Positions 18,714 through 26,337 of a stretch of 64,000 bases of DNA are shown in pieces. The stretch is taken from positions 1 through 64,000 of the forward strand of contig JACRDF010000025.1 in the NCBI GenBank assembly GCA_016212925.1, read 5' to 3'. The DNA comes from Desulfomonile tiedjei. Its GTDB lineage: Bacteria; Desulfobacterota; Desulfomonilia; Desulfomonilales; Desulfomonilaceae. Under the pieces are notes generated by a model, which saw only the letters and a list, made by a program, of their open reading frames with translations, was not told where the DNA came from and searched no databases. The translations under genes and the position numbers were made by a program. Numbering within the stretch: position 1 is the stretch's first letter; each line of letters begins with the position of its first letter.

Positions 18714-18835
18714 GGTTCCCAGGCTCCGCCTGGGAACCCTTACCTTCCGGGCTCTGCCCGGAAACACAAGTCATTTCAACCAAGCCAGGGAGGCGGAGCC
18801 TCCCGTTATGCGTTCCAAGGCAGAGCCTTGGAACG
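18714..18835. repeat. Cluster of four tight hairpins with 3-nt loops
   Basis: Four perfect stem-loops follow each other: GGTTCCCAGGC-TCC-stem (18714-18738, 11 bp), TTCCGGGC-TCT-GCCCGGAA (18745-18763, 8 bp), GGGAGGC-GGA-GCCTCCC (18788-18804, 7 bp) and CGTTCCAAGGC-AGA-stem (18811-18835, 11 bp). The outer hairpins are related and the loop sequences of the first two are complementary to those of the last two, so the whole array is itself roughly palindromic. It looks like a REP-type or MITE-type element rather than a terminator. Confidence 0.65.
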
Positions 18836-18989
18836 AGAAACCTCGCGCCATCGTGGCACGATCTGAATCTTCTCCTAAGTACGCTTCATACTGAAGCGCG
18901 GTCAAGGAAGCGGCCCCAGCAATGGCCGGCCGCCCCTCCAAGCCCCTGCGTCGTAATTGCGGGCCCCGATCGATCACTCGGGGAAGGGG

Positions 18990-20567
18990 TTACACAACTT
19001 CCTTTCGAAGGGCCACTTTGTCGACTTTCCCGGTTGGCAGTAAAGGCAGAAGCGGCCGCACGAACAACCTCTTCGGGACCTTGAAGTTCGTCAGCCTGGA
19101 TTGGCAGAACTCCCTAAGCTCTTCTTCAGAGACTTCCTTGCCAGGCTGTAGCATCGCAAAGGCCCATCCCACTTCTTGGTACACTTCGTCCGGAACAGCA
19201 ATTACCGCGGCGAACAGGATGCTTGGATGGGATTCGATCACTTCCTCAATCTCTCGAGGGTACACATTTTCGCCTCCACTCTTGAACATTTCCGATGCTC
19301 GACCGGTCAGATGGATGTACCCCTGGGAATCTTTGAAGGCCAAATCCGATGTATAGTACCATCCGTCTTCGTCAATAACTGCTTTCGTGGCTTCAGGGTT
19401 GTTGTAATATTCTTTCATCATGAAAGGCCCTCGAACAGCCACCTCTCCTACTTCTCCATCCGGGATTTCCTGACGGTCCGGGTTAACGATTTTCAGTTCA
19501 AATGGCGCTGCAATTTTCCCCGCGGTGTGCACAAGTTTGTTCAGGTCATCGAGCTTTTCAGTGTAAGTCACGAATCCGCACACCTCGGTGCTTCCGTACC
19601 CTGTTACCATTGAAGCCCCGGTCTTTGCACAGATCTGGGACAGGACGGTGACCATTATGTTCGGAGCCGCTGCGCCGGCCCACAGAAAATGCCGGATACT
19701 GCTCAGGTCTGTTTGGGCAAACTGTGGGTCCCTGAACTGAAGCAAAAACATCGCCGGAACTTGGCCGAGATGTGTAATCCTTTCTCTTTGGACCGTTTTC
19801 AAGGCTTCTGTTGGATCGAACCTGTCCATACACATCAGGAAGCCTCCTGCCATGATCCCTGCAAAACCCAACTCGACAACCGCTGCTACGTGGTTGATGG
19901 GGAAGTGTATCAACCCCCGCGCTTGTTCATCAAAAGAGAACTTCTTCACTTCTACTTCGATGTTTTTGACAATGCTCGAGTGTGTGTGCACCACTCCTTT
20001 AGGCTTGCCTGTAGACCCGGAGGTATAGAGCAGCAATGTTGGGTCCTGCTCGGCGACTTCCGTGCAGCGCGCTTCCAGGGCGCCGTCCAAGTGGGGTCGT
20101 TGCCGGTACGCGAATTCCGGGAATCCCTCTGTTCCTTCGAAAGGTTCCCCCATAACGAGCACCTTCTTGAGACAGGGAAACTCCTCTATCAGGCTTTTGA
20201 CCGTAGAGCCAAGATCGATGCCCAGATGTTGCCGCAAAGTGATGACCACCGTGGGTTGGCAGTCCCCAATCAAGTACCGCAGCTCATCCAGTGTGAACTT
20301 GGGAGACAGGCCCAGCCACACGGCGCCGACTTTCCCCGCGGCCATGAACGTAGTCAAGAACTCTGTGCGAGCCATGGACAGCATGGCAATCCGGTCCCCC
20401 TTCCGGACTCCAATATCGAGAAAGGCTTTGGCTATAAGGTCCATACGGCTCTTGAAATCGGTCCAGGTCAGCCTGTCGTCTTCGAATGCCAGAGCTTCGG
20501 CCTGGGGCCTAGCTTCAGCCCATTTTTCCACAAAGTGCCATGTTTGGGTCAGACGCTTCCAGCTCAC
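18990..20567 (-). CDS. AMP-forming acyl-CoA synthetase (ligase)
   Basis: The enzyme activates a carboxylic acid with ATP and CoA. The 525-residue product has the AMP-binding P-loop LLLYTSGSTGKPKGVVHTH, the GYGSTE motif, YTSDLAFKDSQGYIHLTGR with the ribose-binding Asp, the hinge region ENVYPREIEEVI and the C-terminal catalytic lysine segment LPTGKVDK. The substrate is not readable. I placed the start at GTG 20565-20567 because AAAGGAGGG sits 4 nt upstream; that ribosome site would be inside the coding sequence if the upstream ATG were used. It probably forms an operon with the MaoC-like gene 60 bp upstream, suggesting fatty or aromatic acid degradation. Confidence 0.9.
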   Translation of the reverse strand: MSWKRLTQTWHFVEKWAEARPQAEALAFEDDRLTWTDFKSRMDLIAKAFLDIGVRKGDRIAMLSMARTEFLTTFMAAGKVGAVWLGLSPKFTLDELRYLIGDCQPTVVITLRQHLGIDLGSTVKSLIEEFPCLKKVLVMGEPFEGTEGFPEFAYRQRPHLDGALEARCTEVAEQDPTLLLYTSGSTGKPKGVVHTHSSIVKNIEVEVKKFSFDEQARGLIHFPINHVAAVVELGFAGIMAGGFLMCMDRFDPTEALKTVQRERITHLGQVPAMFLLQFRDPQFAQTDLSSIRHFLWAGAAAPNIMVTVLSQICAKTGASMVTGYGSTEVCGFVTYTEKLDDLNKLVHTAGKIAAPFELKIVNPDRQEIPDGEVGEVAVRGPFMMKEYYNNPEATKAVIDEDGWYYTSDLAFKDSQGYIHLTGRASEMFKSGGENVYPREIEEVIESHPSILFAAVIAVPDEVYQEVGWAFAMLQPGKEVSEEELREFCQSRLTNFKVPKRLFVRPLLPLLPTGKVDKVALRKEVV

Positions 20568-20626
20568 AGTTCCCTCCTTTTGTCGCAAGAGATCCATTCT
20601 GATGAAGATCGGTTGCCAGATGTTGC

Positions 20627-21526
20627 CTAGACGTTGCTGCGTTCAAGGCGCGCGTACGCGCCGCTGATGGCGGGTGATCCGGCGGCATTGAGGACCTTGA
20701 AAAAAAGGTCCGTGCCTGGGCCATCCGAACTGCGACCCGACAGAATCATCCGAATTTCGGATCCCGGCACAACCATGCCGGTGAAACGGCACGCCACAGA
20801 ACGTAGGGCATAAGGATTGCCGTCGGCTTCACGATTGATGATTTCGCGTATCGCGTAGGCCAGGGTGGCTGTTCCCTGGAGAATGATTCCTGGAAGGCCG
20901 AGTCCGCGAGCGAACGCGACTGAAGTATGAATCGGGAAAAAGATGTTTGTGCAGCCGTCGTACACAAACGGAGCGACCGGATCGATGAAAATCGGGGTCT
21001 CCCAGAGGGGCGGGCCTTGTCCCTTATGCTCTGGGACTGTAGGAAGTGGTTCAGAGTTTTTGGCCTCGCCGCAACATTCCACCCCTCGCATGAGACCGCC
21101 CAAATATTCGGTGAAAACCGACCGGCCTTGTTCATCCACCGCGCGATAACGTATGACGACCAGTGTGCCGGCCTTGTGCGGGGAGATCTCCGCTATGGAA
21201 CCTTTGATCGTCAATTTGTCGCCGGGCCGGACAGGCCTGTGGAAGAGGAGGTGCTCCGTAAAGTGGACCTGGGTGGCCAGGATTTCCTTTGGGAAGTTGT
21301 CTGCATCTATATAGTCCCAAATCCTCTCCGAAATCGGCCATGTCACTGCAACAGCGAACATCGGGGGAGCGATGACACCCCTTTCACGCTCGTCGTCGAA
21401 GTAGAAGGGATTGGGGTCACCTACTGCCGCCGCATAGTTCATGGTACGGCGCCAGGTGATTTCTGTATGGAAGTCTCTGAAACACATGCCGGCGAAGTCG
21501 GTATCGAGCTTCACGATCACCCTCAC
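20627..21526 (-). CDS. MaoC-like double hot-dog (acyl-CoA hydratase) protein
   Basis: The 299-residue protein contains two hot-dog halves. The first (about 15-140) carries YAAAVGDPNPFYFDDE and VIAPPMFAVAVTWP, typical of the FAS1-type dehydratase domain. The second (about 170-295) has FFPIHTSVAFARGLGLPGII, matching the R-hydratase helix, although the usual catalytic Asp before the N/F-P-I-H is replaced by a Cys-Thr-Asn stretch. R-specific enoyl-CoA hydration is the likely activity. The gene precedes the acyl-CoA ligase on the same strand by 59 bp. Confidence 0.8.
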   Translation of the reverse strand: MRVIVKLDTDFAGMCFRDFHTEITWRRTMNYAAAVGDPNPFYFDDERERGVIAPPMFAVAVTWPISERIWDYIDADNFPKEILATQVHFTEHLLFHRPVRPGDKLTIKGSIAEISPHKAGTLVVIRYRAVDEQGRSVFTEYLGGLMRGVECCGEAKNSEPLPTVPEHKGQGPPLWETPIFIDPVAPFVYDGCTNIFFPIHTSVAFARGLGLPGIILQGTATLAYAIREIINREADGNPYALRSVACRFTGMVVPGSEIRMILSGRSSDGPGTDLFFKVLNAAGSPAISGAYARLERSNV

Positions 21527-21827
21527 TTGTCCCGAATCATCTGTGTGCGGCTGTTAGTCTTTTCGACTCTCCGAGCATACTTTATCTCCCTCCGTATGGT
21601 CAATGCAGTAGGATTGACGGGGATGCATTTCAGCAGGTACTGCTTCTTTAACCGGGTTGAAATTCCACGCACTTCCCGCAGAGCCTGCGCACAAGCAGCC
21701 AACAGCCTTTGGCTCATATACTCCGGGAAAACATCTCAATCGCCTAAAGCTTGCCCCGTCTGGAAAATCCAGATATGTTAAACAGTGAGGCGTTGAAAAT
21801 GGTCCGCCGGCCAGCGAGGTCAGTGTT
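21527..21827. other. Divergent intergenic region
   Basis: These 301 bases lie between the minus-strand MaoC gene and the plus-strand sulfotransferase gene and must hold both promoters. I see no convincing -35/-10 pair and no gene. Confidence 0.35.
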
Positions 21828-23009
21828 GTGTGTTTGGCCGGGCCAGGCTTTCAATGCACTTTGGTACGAATGAGAATCGTTGTTAGGTTTGGGAGCCTTG
21901 TTAAGATGGCCATTCGGGGAGCAAAACGTGTGGGACCGCAAATCATTCAGGGAATGACTCTCCGAAATGTGCTGGAAGTGCTGGCACGACACGACTTTCA
22001 AATAGATGCTTCTTGCCTTGGTCGGTTAGCTCATCTGCTGGCCCTTGGCATATTCAATTCCGTTTACGGAGGATGCGAGACATTTTTCAATGCTCGGGAA
22101 ATCAGCAAAGTCCAAATAGAACACCCCCCGCTCTTTGTACTCGGTCATTGGCGAAGCGGCACCACGCACCTGCACAACCTGCTGAGCCACGATCCGAATT
22201 TTGCATTTCCTACAGCTTATCAGGCCTTGTTCCCTAACCATTTTATCTTCTCCCAGGTGGGTGGACCGCTTTTCGACCGCTTAGCTCCAAGAAAGCGTCC
22301 GATGGACAATATGGCTTTTTCCTCGTTGGTCCCCCATGAAGACGAATTTGCGCTGGTCGCTCACTCCACAATTTCACCATACATGCGGTTTATATTCCCG
22401 GTCACCGGGGCTGACGGCTACTCAAAGTTCGACCCCTGCGAGTTGCCACCTGAGGCCCTGGAAAGATGGAAAAAATCCTTCACGATGTTTCTGAAGAAGG
22501 TCACTCTGTCCGAGGGCAAGAGAATAGTTTTGAAGTCCCCTCCGCACATGGCAAGGCTGCGCACGTTGCTCGAATTGTTCCCAAAGGCTCAATTCATCCA
22601 TATCGTGCGAGACCCATATATGGTTTACCTGTCCACACGTAAGCTCTGGGCGGATTCACTCGCCTTTGCATGGCTCCAGGCACCGAGTCCGGAGCAGCTG
22701 GACGAGACGATCCTTTCCTCTTATTGCGAGTTGTTCACTCTGTTTCACCGGGATCGGTCATTAATTCCTGACGGGGCGCTGCACGAAATGAAGTTTGAGG
22801 ACCTTGAAGCCGATCCGATGGGTACACTGAAAAAGTTGTACGAAAGGTTCGACCTGGGCGGGTTCGACCAGTTTGAGGCTCGGGTTTGTCCTTATCTGGA
22901 AAAGATCAAGAAATATGAGAAAAACCACTACAGCCTTGACGAAGTAAGTCGCCGAAAGGTCGCGCTTCGTTGGCGCTCAACGTTTGACCGTTACGGTTAC
23001 CCGGTGTGA
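21828..23009 (+). CDS. Sulfotransferase-family protein
   Basis: PAPS-dependent sulfotransferases move a sulfuryl group to a hydroxyl or amine acceptor. The 393-residue product has the 5'-phosphosulfate loop LGHWRSGTTHLHNLL (about 104-118) and the 3'-phosphate region FIHIVRDPYMVYLSTRKLW (about 258-276), as in the Sulfotransfer_3 group found in bacteria. Other visible pieces are LKSPPHMARLRTLLELFP and the C-terminal LDEVSRRKVALRW. The start is GTG with GAGGT upstream; an ATG at 21870 is an alternative. The acceptor is unknown. It diverges from the MaoC/ligase pair. Confidence 0.88.
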   Translation: MCLAGPGFQCTLVRMRIVVRFGSLVKMAIRGAKRVGPQIIQGMTLRNVLEVLARHDFQIDASCLGRLAHLLALGIFNSVYGGCETFFNAREISKVQIEHPPLFVLGHWRSGTTHLHNLLSHDPNFAFPTAYQALFPNHFIFSQVGGPLFDRLAPRKRPMDNMAFSSLVPHEDEFALVAHSTISPYMRFIFPVTGADGYSKFDPCELPPEALERWKKSFTMFLKKVTLSEGKRIVLKSPPHMARLRTLLELFPKAQFIHIVRDPYMVYLSTRKLWADSLAFAWLQAPSPEQLDETILSSYCELFTLFHRDRSLIPDGALHEMKFEDLEADPMGTLKKLYERFDLGGFDQFEARVCPYLEKIKKYEKNHYSLDEVSRRKVALRWRSTFDRYGYPV

Positions 23010-23062
23010 TTCGGAGTGTTAATCTTCTGGAGTAGGTTCCGATGGGTTTGGATCTCAAGGAC

Positions 23063-23172
23063 TATACCAGTTGCCACAATTTTTGACCTTTTGCACAGCC
23101 CGCACTCTAAAAGAACCGGTAGGGCCCAGAGCCTGCCCCGGACCGCGATCCGGGGCCCTGCCGGGCCGGACA
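23063..23172 (-). repeat. Partial copy of MITE-like repeat R1
   Basis: Begins TATACCAGTTGCCACAATTT and continues TTGACCTTTTGCACAGCC, then a GC-rich hairpin around CCGGACCGCGATCCGG. The same order of elements occurs at 25730-25943 and 57538-57726 in the opposite orientation. The far end of the element is missing here. It sits in a gene-free stretch of about 490 bases downstream of the sulfotransferase gene. Confidence 0.7.
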
Positions 23173-23503
23173 AGATTGAGGCCAGAGTTCCCTTTTTGAA
23201 CGCAAGACGGTATAATGAATTGAACTTGCCGGAAACCCTCTCCACGAGCGCGGGTGGTTGGTTTTGTTGAGATTTTTAACAATATTGCTGGACAAAAGGC
23301 TTCCTTTAACCTATAAGCCGTGGACATGTCAAGACAGAGGTACCGTATGATCGGGACCTTTCGTTCTTGGCCGGAAAAGGGATGTTGAGATAGCTTTCGC
23401 CCAGGTTTTATAGGGTCCGCGGAATTCTTCTGCATGCCGCCGCGTACCGAGGTTTGGCGGTACGGGCAATTAGGACGGGTTGCTTTTTTACAAAGGAGGG
23501 AAC

Positions 23504-23728
23504 ATGCAGATCGGGGATGTTATCCACTTGGACGGTCTTAAGGCCGAATACAGCCTTTTTGGCCGCGATCGCTTTTCCACTTGCACTCTGCCGGATGGGG
23601 ACTACGTGATCCTCGGTTTCGAGGAAGGATATGTGAAGCTCGCCTGGAGCGACGGGGCAGGCGCACCTTCCCGCAAACACCGCTACCGAATCAGAGAAGC
23701 TGAGGTCAAACCCGGCTTCTTAAGCTGA
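23504..23728 (+). CDS. Small protein of unknown function (74 aa)
   Basis: A very good ribosome site (AAAGGAGGG, 3 nt before ATG) supports translation from 23504. The product MQIGDVIHLDGLKAEYSLF... is acidic to neutral, has no membrane segment and looks like a small beta-barrel (short strands GDYVILGFEEGYVKLAW). It ends in a basic stretch SRKHRYRIREAEVKPGF. No family is recognised. It lies alone between two repeat copies, which suggests an accessory locus. Confidence 0.6.
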   Translation: MQIGDVIHLDGLKAEYSLFGRDRFSTCTLPDGDYVILGFEEGYVKLAWSDGAGAPSRKHRYRIREAEVKPGFLS

Positions 23729-23895
23729 GACGGTCTAACTTGACTAACCCTGGCACAAGGCATAATTGGGAGTTTCAGGCGGGCTCTAATTGCTCCATCC
23801 ATTGTTCCCAAGAGCTGCGCAACGCGACTTAAGCCGTAATATGGTGTTTGCTCCTGGATTGAATTTGGAACATCCGGGGAGAACTTTCGTTCGAC

Positions 23896-24231
23896 TATAC
23901 CAGTTGTCACCATTTTTGACTTTTTGCACAGCCCGCGTTCTACAAGTGGTTGCAAAACCTTGCTGGCCGGCAGAGTTACAGTAGGGGCGCTTCGAGAAGC
24001 GCCCAGATTTCGGGCGGTTCCCGAACCGCGCCGTACAAAGCCCGGAAACTGGTGCACGTGTTATCGAGATTTTGCAACCAGCTGTAGTAGGACCAGTAGG
24101 GGCCGGTGTCCCTGCCACGCCAGCGGCGTGATTGATGTGTATCAGGAAAATGTGCCGGCACGGAAGCCGACACCTACCAATTTCCGGGAGGCGCTTTTCA
24201 TATTGGGACACTGTTTTTGCCACATGCTATA
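23896..24231 (-). repeat. Repeat R1, full copy interrupted by repeat R2
   Basis: One end reads TATACCAGTTGTCACCATTT and the other, at 24209-24231, is the reverse complement of TATAGCATGTGGCAAAAACA, the same left end as the 57538 copy. The inner part contains ATGTGCCGGCACGGAAGCCG, also shared. At 23940-24087 a second repeat is inserted, so the two halves of R1 are 150 bp apart. The ends are TA-rich inverted repeats, as expected for a MITE of the IS630/Tc1 type. Confidence 0.75.
23940..24087. repeat. MITE-like repeat R2, nested inside R1
   Basis: The 148-bp unit starts CTACAAGTGGTTGCAAAACC and ends with GATTTTGCAACCAGCTGTAG, an inverted terminal repeat of about 20 nt. It is flanked by TA on each side, the target duplication of IS630/Tc1-type elements. 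Internally it carries the hairpin GGGGCGCTTCGAGAAGCGCC and GGGCGGTTCCCGAACCGC. A second copy, about 90 percent alike by eye, lies at 47163-47309. Confidence 0.8.
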
Positions 24232-24376
24232 AATGAAACGGATGATTGAATGAGCTAGCGAGGATGGGCCTTTCGACGCCTCACACGGATGTCGATCGTG
24301 CTTGTCATCAAAGTGAATACTTGCACTTGGCTCAGTGGCCCTTTAGGCTGGCCCCCATGGGATGGAAAGGAGAGAA

Positions 24377-24844
24377 ATGGCTCTAACGGAGGAATACCTC
24401 AAGCCCGCAGCGTCCCGGCTGTCCCGGCTGCAATGGGTCCTTGCCGGCCTTATACTTGGTTTTTTCCTGGGATTCGTCGACACCCTCCTGATCGCCGCTG
24501 TGCTGGGGTCTGTCGGGGCCAAGGTTCCTGCCTACTTCGGCGTCCCGACCACCTTCATCGGATACTTTTTCTCCGGCGTTATTCTCGGGCGCTTCGCTCC
24601 ACGCAACATTCTGTGGGAGCCACCCATCGGCGTTTTGGGCTGCGTGTGGCTTTTTATGCTGGGCTTTGTAGGTTTAAGCGGTCATGGCGTCTTATTATTC
24701 CTTTTCTATTTCGCGGTGGTCCCGTCTATCGCTGTGGGAGCAAGCTACCTCGGCATGAGGGTCGGGAGGAAGGACCTTCCAAGGTGGCGTACCCGTGCCA
24801 AAGAATCCGACGGCCACGATAAACCCAAGCAAGAAGGTCTGTGA
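24377..24844 (+). CDS. Small integral membrane protein of unknown function
   Basis: The 155-residue product has four hydrophobic segments (about 22-45, 55-75, 86-108, 112-130) and a basic, charged C-terminus (GRKDLPRWRTRAKESDGHDK). No signature motif is recognised. The start at 24377 is chosen because AAAGGAGAG lies just upstream; an ATG 15 bases earlier is inside that ribosome site. Confidence 0.65.
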   Translation: MALTEEYLKPAASRLSRLQWVLAGLILGFFLGFVDTLLIAAVLGSVGAKVPAYFGVPTTFIGYFFSGVILGRFAPRNILWEPPIGVLGCVWLFMLGFVGLSGHGVLLFLFYFAVVPSIAVGASYLGMRVGRKDLPRWRTRAKESDGHDKPKQEGL

Positions 24845-25050
24845 GGACCTGCACATTCCCTTCGTGACGCAATCATTAAATGACATGCTGCAAGAGGGAG
24901 GTTCCGACCTGGTATTACCGGCCTTTTCGTTGGCCGTAGTGACGCCGTGACGGCAGGGTCAGCCGCGGTGCAAGAATTTAGGAAATGCCCACTTTCCCAC
25001 TTGACCTTTTTGGAATTGTGGTATATCAAGGGGACAGGAGGAATCCCACC

Positions 25051-25317
25051 ATGATTAGAACTGCAGATTCAAAGGGTAGAATCAGCCTTGGCCAGCGCTT
25101 TGCCAACAAGCCCGTGATCATTGAGAGCATCAGCGACACTGAAGTGAAGGTCTCGCTTGCCCGTGTGATCCCGGAACGGGAAATGTGGCTGTTTCAAAAT
25201 CCGGAAGCGAGGGAATTGGTGTTCTCTGCGCTGGAACGACTAAGGAGGGGAGAGTTTGCCGAAAACCCACCAGATCTCGAAGCTGATGAAGAACTAGCGT
25301 CACGGCTTGAGGACTGA
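25051..25317 (+). CDS. Antitoxin-like protein of a type II toxin-antitoxin pair
   Basis: The 88-residue protein opens with MIRTADSKGRISLGQRFANK, which resembles the SpoVT/AbrB beta-hairpin DNA-binding element seen in several antitoxins, and ends in an acidic helix-forming tail (PPDLEADEELASRLED) that could mask a toxin. GGAGG lies 9 nt before the ATG at 25051. The stop is one base before the start of the RelE/ParE-like gene, so they form a two-gene operon, antitoxin first. Confidence 0.75.
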   Translation: MIRTADSKGRISLGQRFANKPVIIESISDTEVKVSLARVIPEREMWLFQNPEARELVFSALERLRRGEFAENPPDLEADEELASRLED

Positions 25318-25318
25318 T

Positions 25319-25669
25319 ATGAAGTTCTCTCTCGTTTGGGACCGGAGAGCCAAAGACGTATATGCCGCTCTTAAGCGCAAAGCTGAGGCTTCACTAGCGG
25401 TCAGGGAAAAGTCTCGGCACAAGAAAGCAAGCAGGGACGAGGGGCTTTTCAAGCAGGTTCGCAAGTGTTTAGAGTTGCTACAGCAAAACCCGAGACATCC
25501 GGGATTGCAGACCCACGAGTTCTCCGCCATACCGAACCCCTACCAAAAAGGCCAAAAGGTTTTCGAGGCGTACGTCCAGCAGAAAACACCGGGCGCTTAC
25601 CGAATCTTCTGGTGCTATGGTCCCCGACAAGAAGAAATAACCATAATTGCGATAACTCCGCATCCTTGA
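25319..25669 (+). CDS. RelE/ParE-superfamily toxin-like protein
   Basis: The 116-residue basic protein ends with the typical RelE-fold strands: AYVQQKTPGAYRIFWCYGP followed by EEITIIAITPHP. The first part (MKFSLVWDRRAKDVYAALKRKAEAS) would form the two N-terminal helices. RelE-like toxins cleave mRNA at the ribosome and ParE-like ones block gyrase; the sequence does not decide which. A TTG start four codons earlier would overlap the antitoxin gene; the ATG at 25319 is preferred. Confidence 0.75.
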   Translation: MKFSLVWDRRAKDVYAALKRKAEASLAVREKSRHKKASRDEGLFKQVRKCLELLQQNPRHPGLQTHEFSAIPNPYQKGQKVFEAYVQQKTPGAYRIFWCYGPRQEEITIIAITPHP

Positions 25670-25729
25670 ACCCAGGAGACGAACGAGGCTTCGCGACACC
25701 GTGTTGCTCTTCCCCGTTTGCAGGCCGGT

Positions 25730-25943
25730 TATAGCAAGTGTCACAAATAATGTCCTATTGCACAAAGAGGTTCCGGGAAAGTAGTAGGTGCCGGCCTCCG
25801 TGCCGGCACATTTTGCCAATATAAATCAACTAGTTCGGGCTGGCAGGGACCCCGGATCGCGGTCCGGGGCAGGCTCTGGCCTCCACCGGTTATCTCAGAC
25901 CCAGGGCTGTGCAAAAGGTCAAGAATTGTGGCAATTGGTATAA
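25730..25943 (+). repeat. MITE-like repeat R1, copy
   Basis: The left end reads TATAGCAAGTGTCACAAATA, then GTAGGTGCCGGCCTCCGTGC, then a GC-rich hairpin CCCCGGATCGCGGTCCGGGG, and the right end is CTGTGCAAAAGGTCAAGAAT followed by GGCAATTGGTATA. It lies directly downstream of the toxin gene, about 60 bases after its stop. Confidence 0.75.
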
Positions 25944-26165
25944 CGAAAACAGCGTCGTCCACGAGCCTCAGCTAGTGTCGCGCGAACGATGCGGTTCGCT
26001 TCGCTTACCACATCCTACGCGATCCGATCCCACCCATCGCTGTAGGAGCAGGTCACTTCGACATAACGGTCAGAGGGAAGGTTATTCCAACATGAGGGAC
26101 TTGGGGAAGGACTTCAATTTCTGTGAAAAAAGAGCGATAATGGATTGAGTAACAAGGAGTTCAAT
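25944..26165. other. Short non-coding gap with a GATGCGG-type inverted repeat
   Basis: GATGCGGTTCGCTTCGCTTA followed by CCACATCCTACGC (25988-26020) resembles the repeat at 52425-52452 and is a common intergenic hairpin in proteobacteria. No gene is seen. Confidence 0.4.
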
Positions 26166-26321
26166 ATGGCTGATGAACATAGCTGCGACGCTTGTTCCCA
26201 AGGATGTGCGGCCAGGCACACCGAGGAGAAGGTGTCCGAGGAAATCCAGGCAGGCCCTTATCTGCTTTTTGCCGCTGTCATGATCGTGCTGGTGAGTCTG
26301 GCCGTCAAGTGGCTGTTATAG
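26166..26321 (+). CDS. 51-residue single-span membrane protein with a Cys motif
   Basis: ATG at 26166 follows AAGGAG by a few bases. The product MADEHSCDACSQGCAARHTE has three closely spaced cysteines (C-x2-C-x3-C), then an acidic linker and one C-terminal membrane helix (PYLLFAAVMIVLVSLAVKW). A metal or iron-sulfur ligand, or a redox role at the membrane, is possible but unproven. It is convergent with lepA, 16 bp away. It is too short for usual ORF cut-offs. Confidence 0.6.
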   Translation: MADEHSCDACSQGCAARHTEEKVSEEIQAGPYLLFAAVMIVLVSLAVKWLL

Positions 26322-26337
26322 GCGTGATTTGATCGGG

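Noticed and set aside
18304-18894. Plus-strand ORF of 196 codons over the hairpin region
   Set aside because: It passes through the inverted repeats and four hairpins, has no family resemblance and no ribosome site.
24289-24822. A 177-codon ORF in another frame over the small membrane protein gene
   Set aside because: The 24377 frame has an AAAGGAGAG site and four coherent membrane segments; the other frame is Arg/Pro/Gly-rich and looks non-coding.
23063-25943. Dispersed repeats as a CRISPR array
   Set aside because: The repeats are 110-340 bp long, in both orientations and far apart, with no regular short repeat-spacer units.
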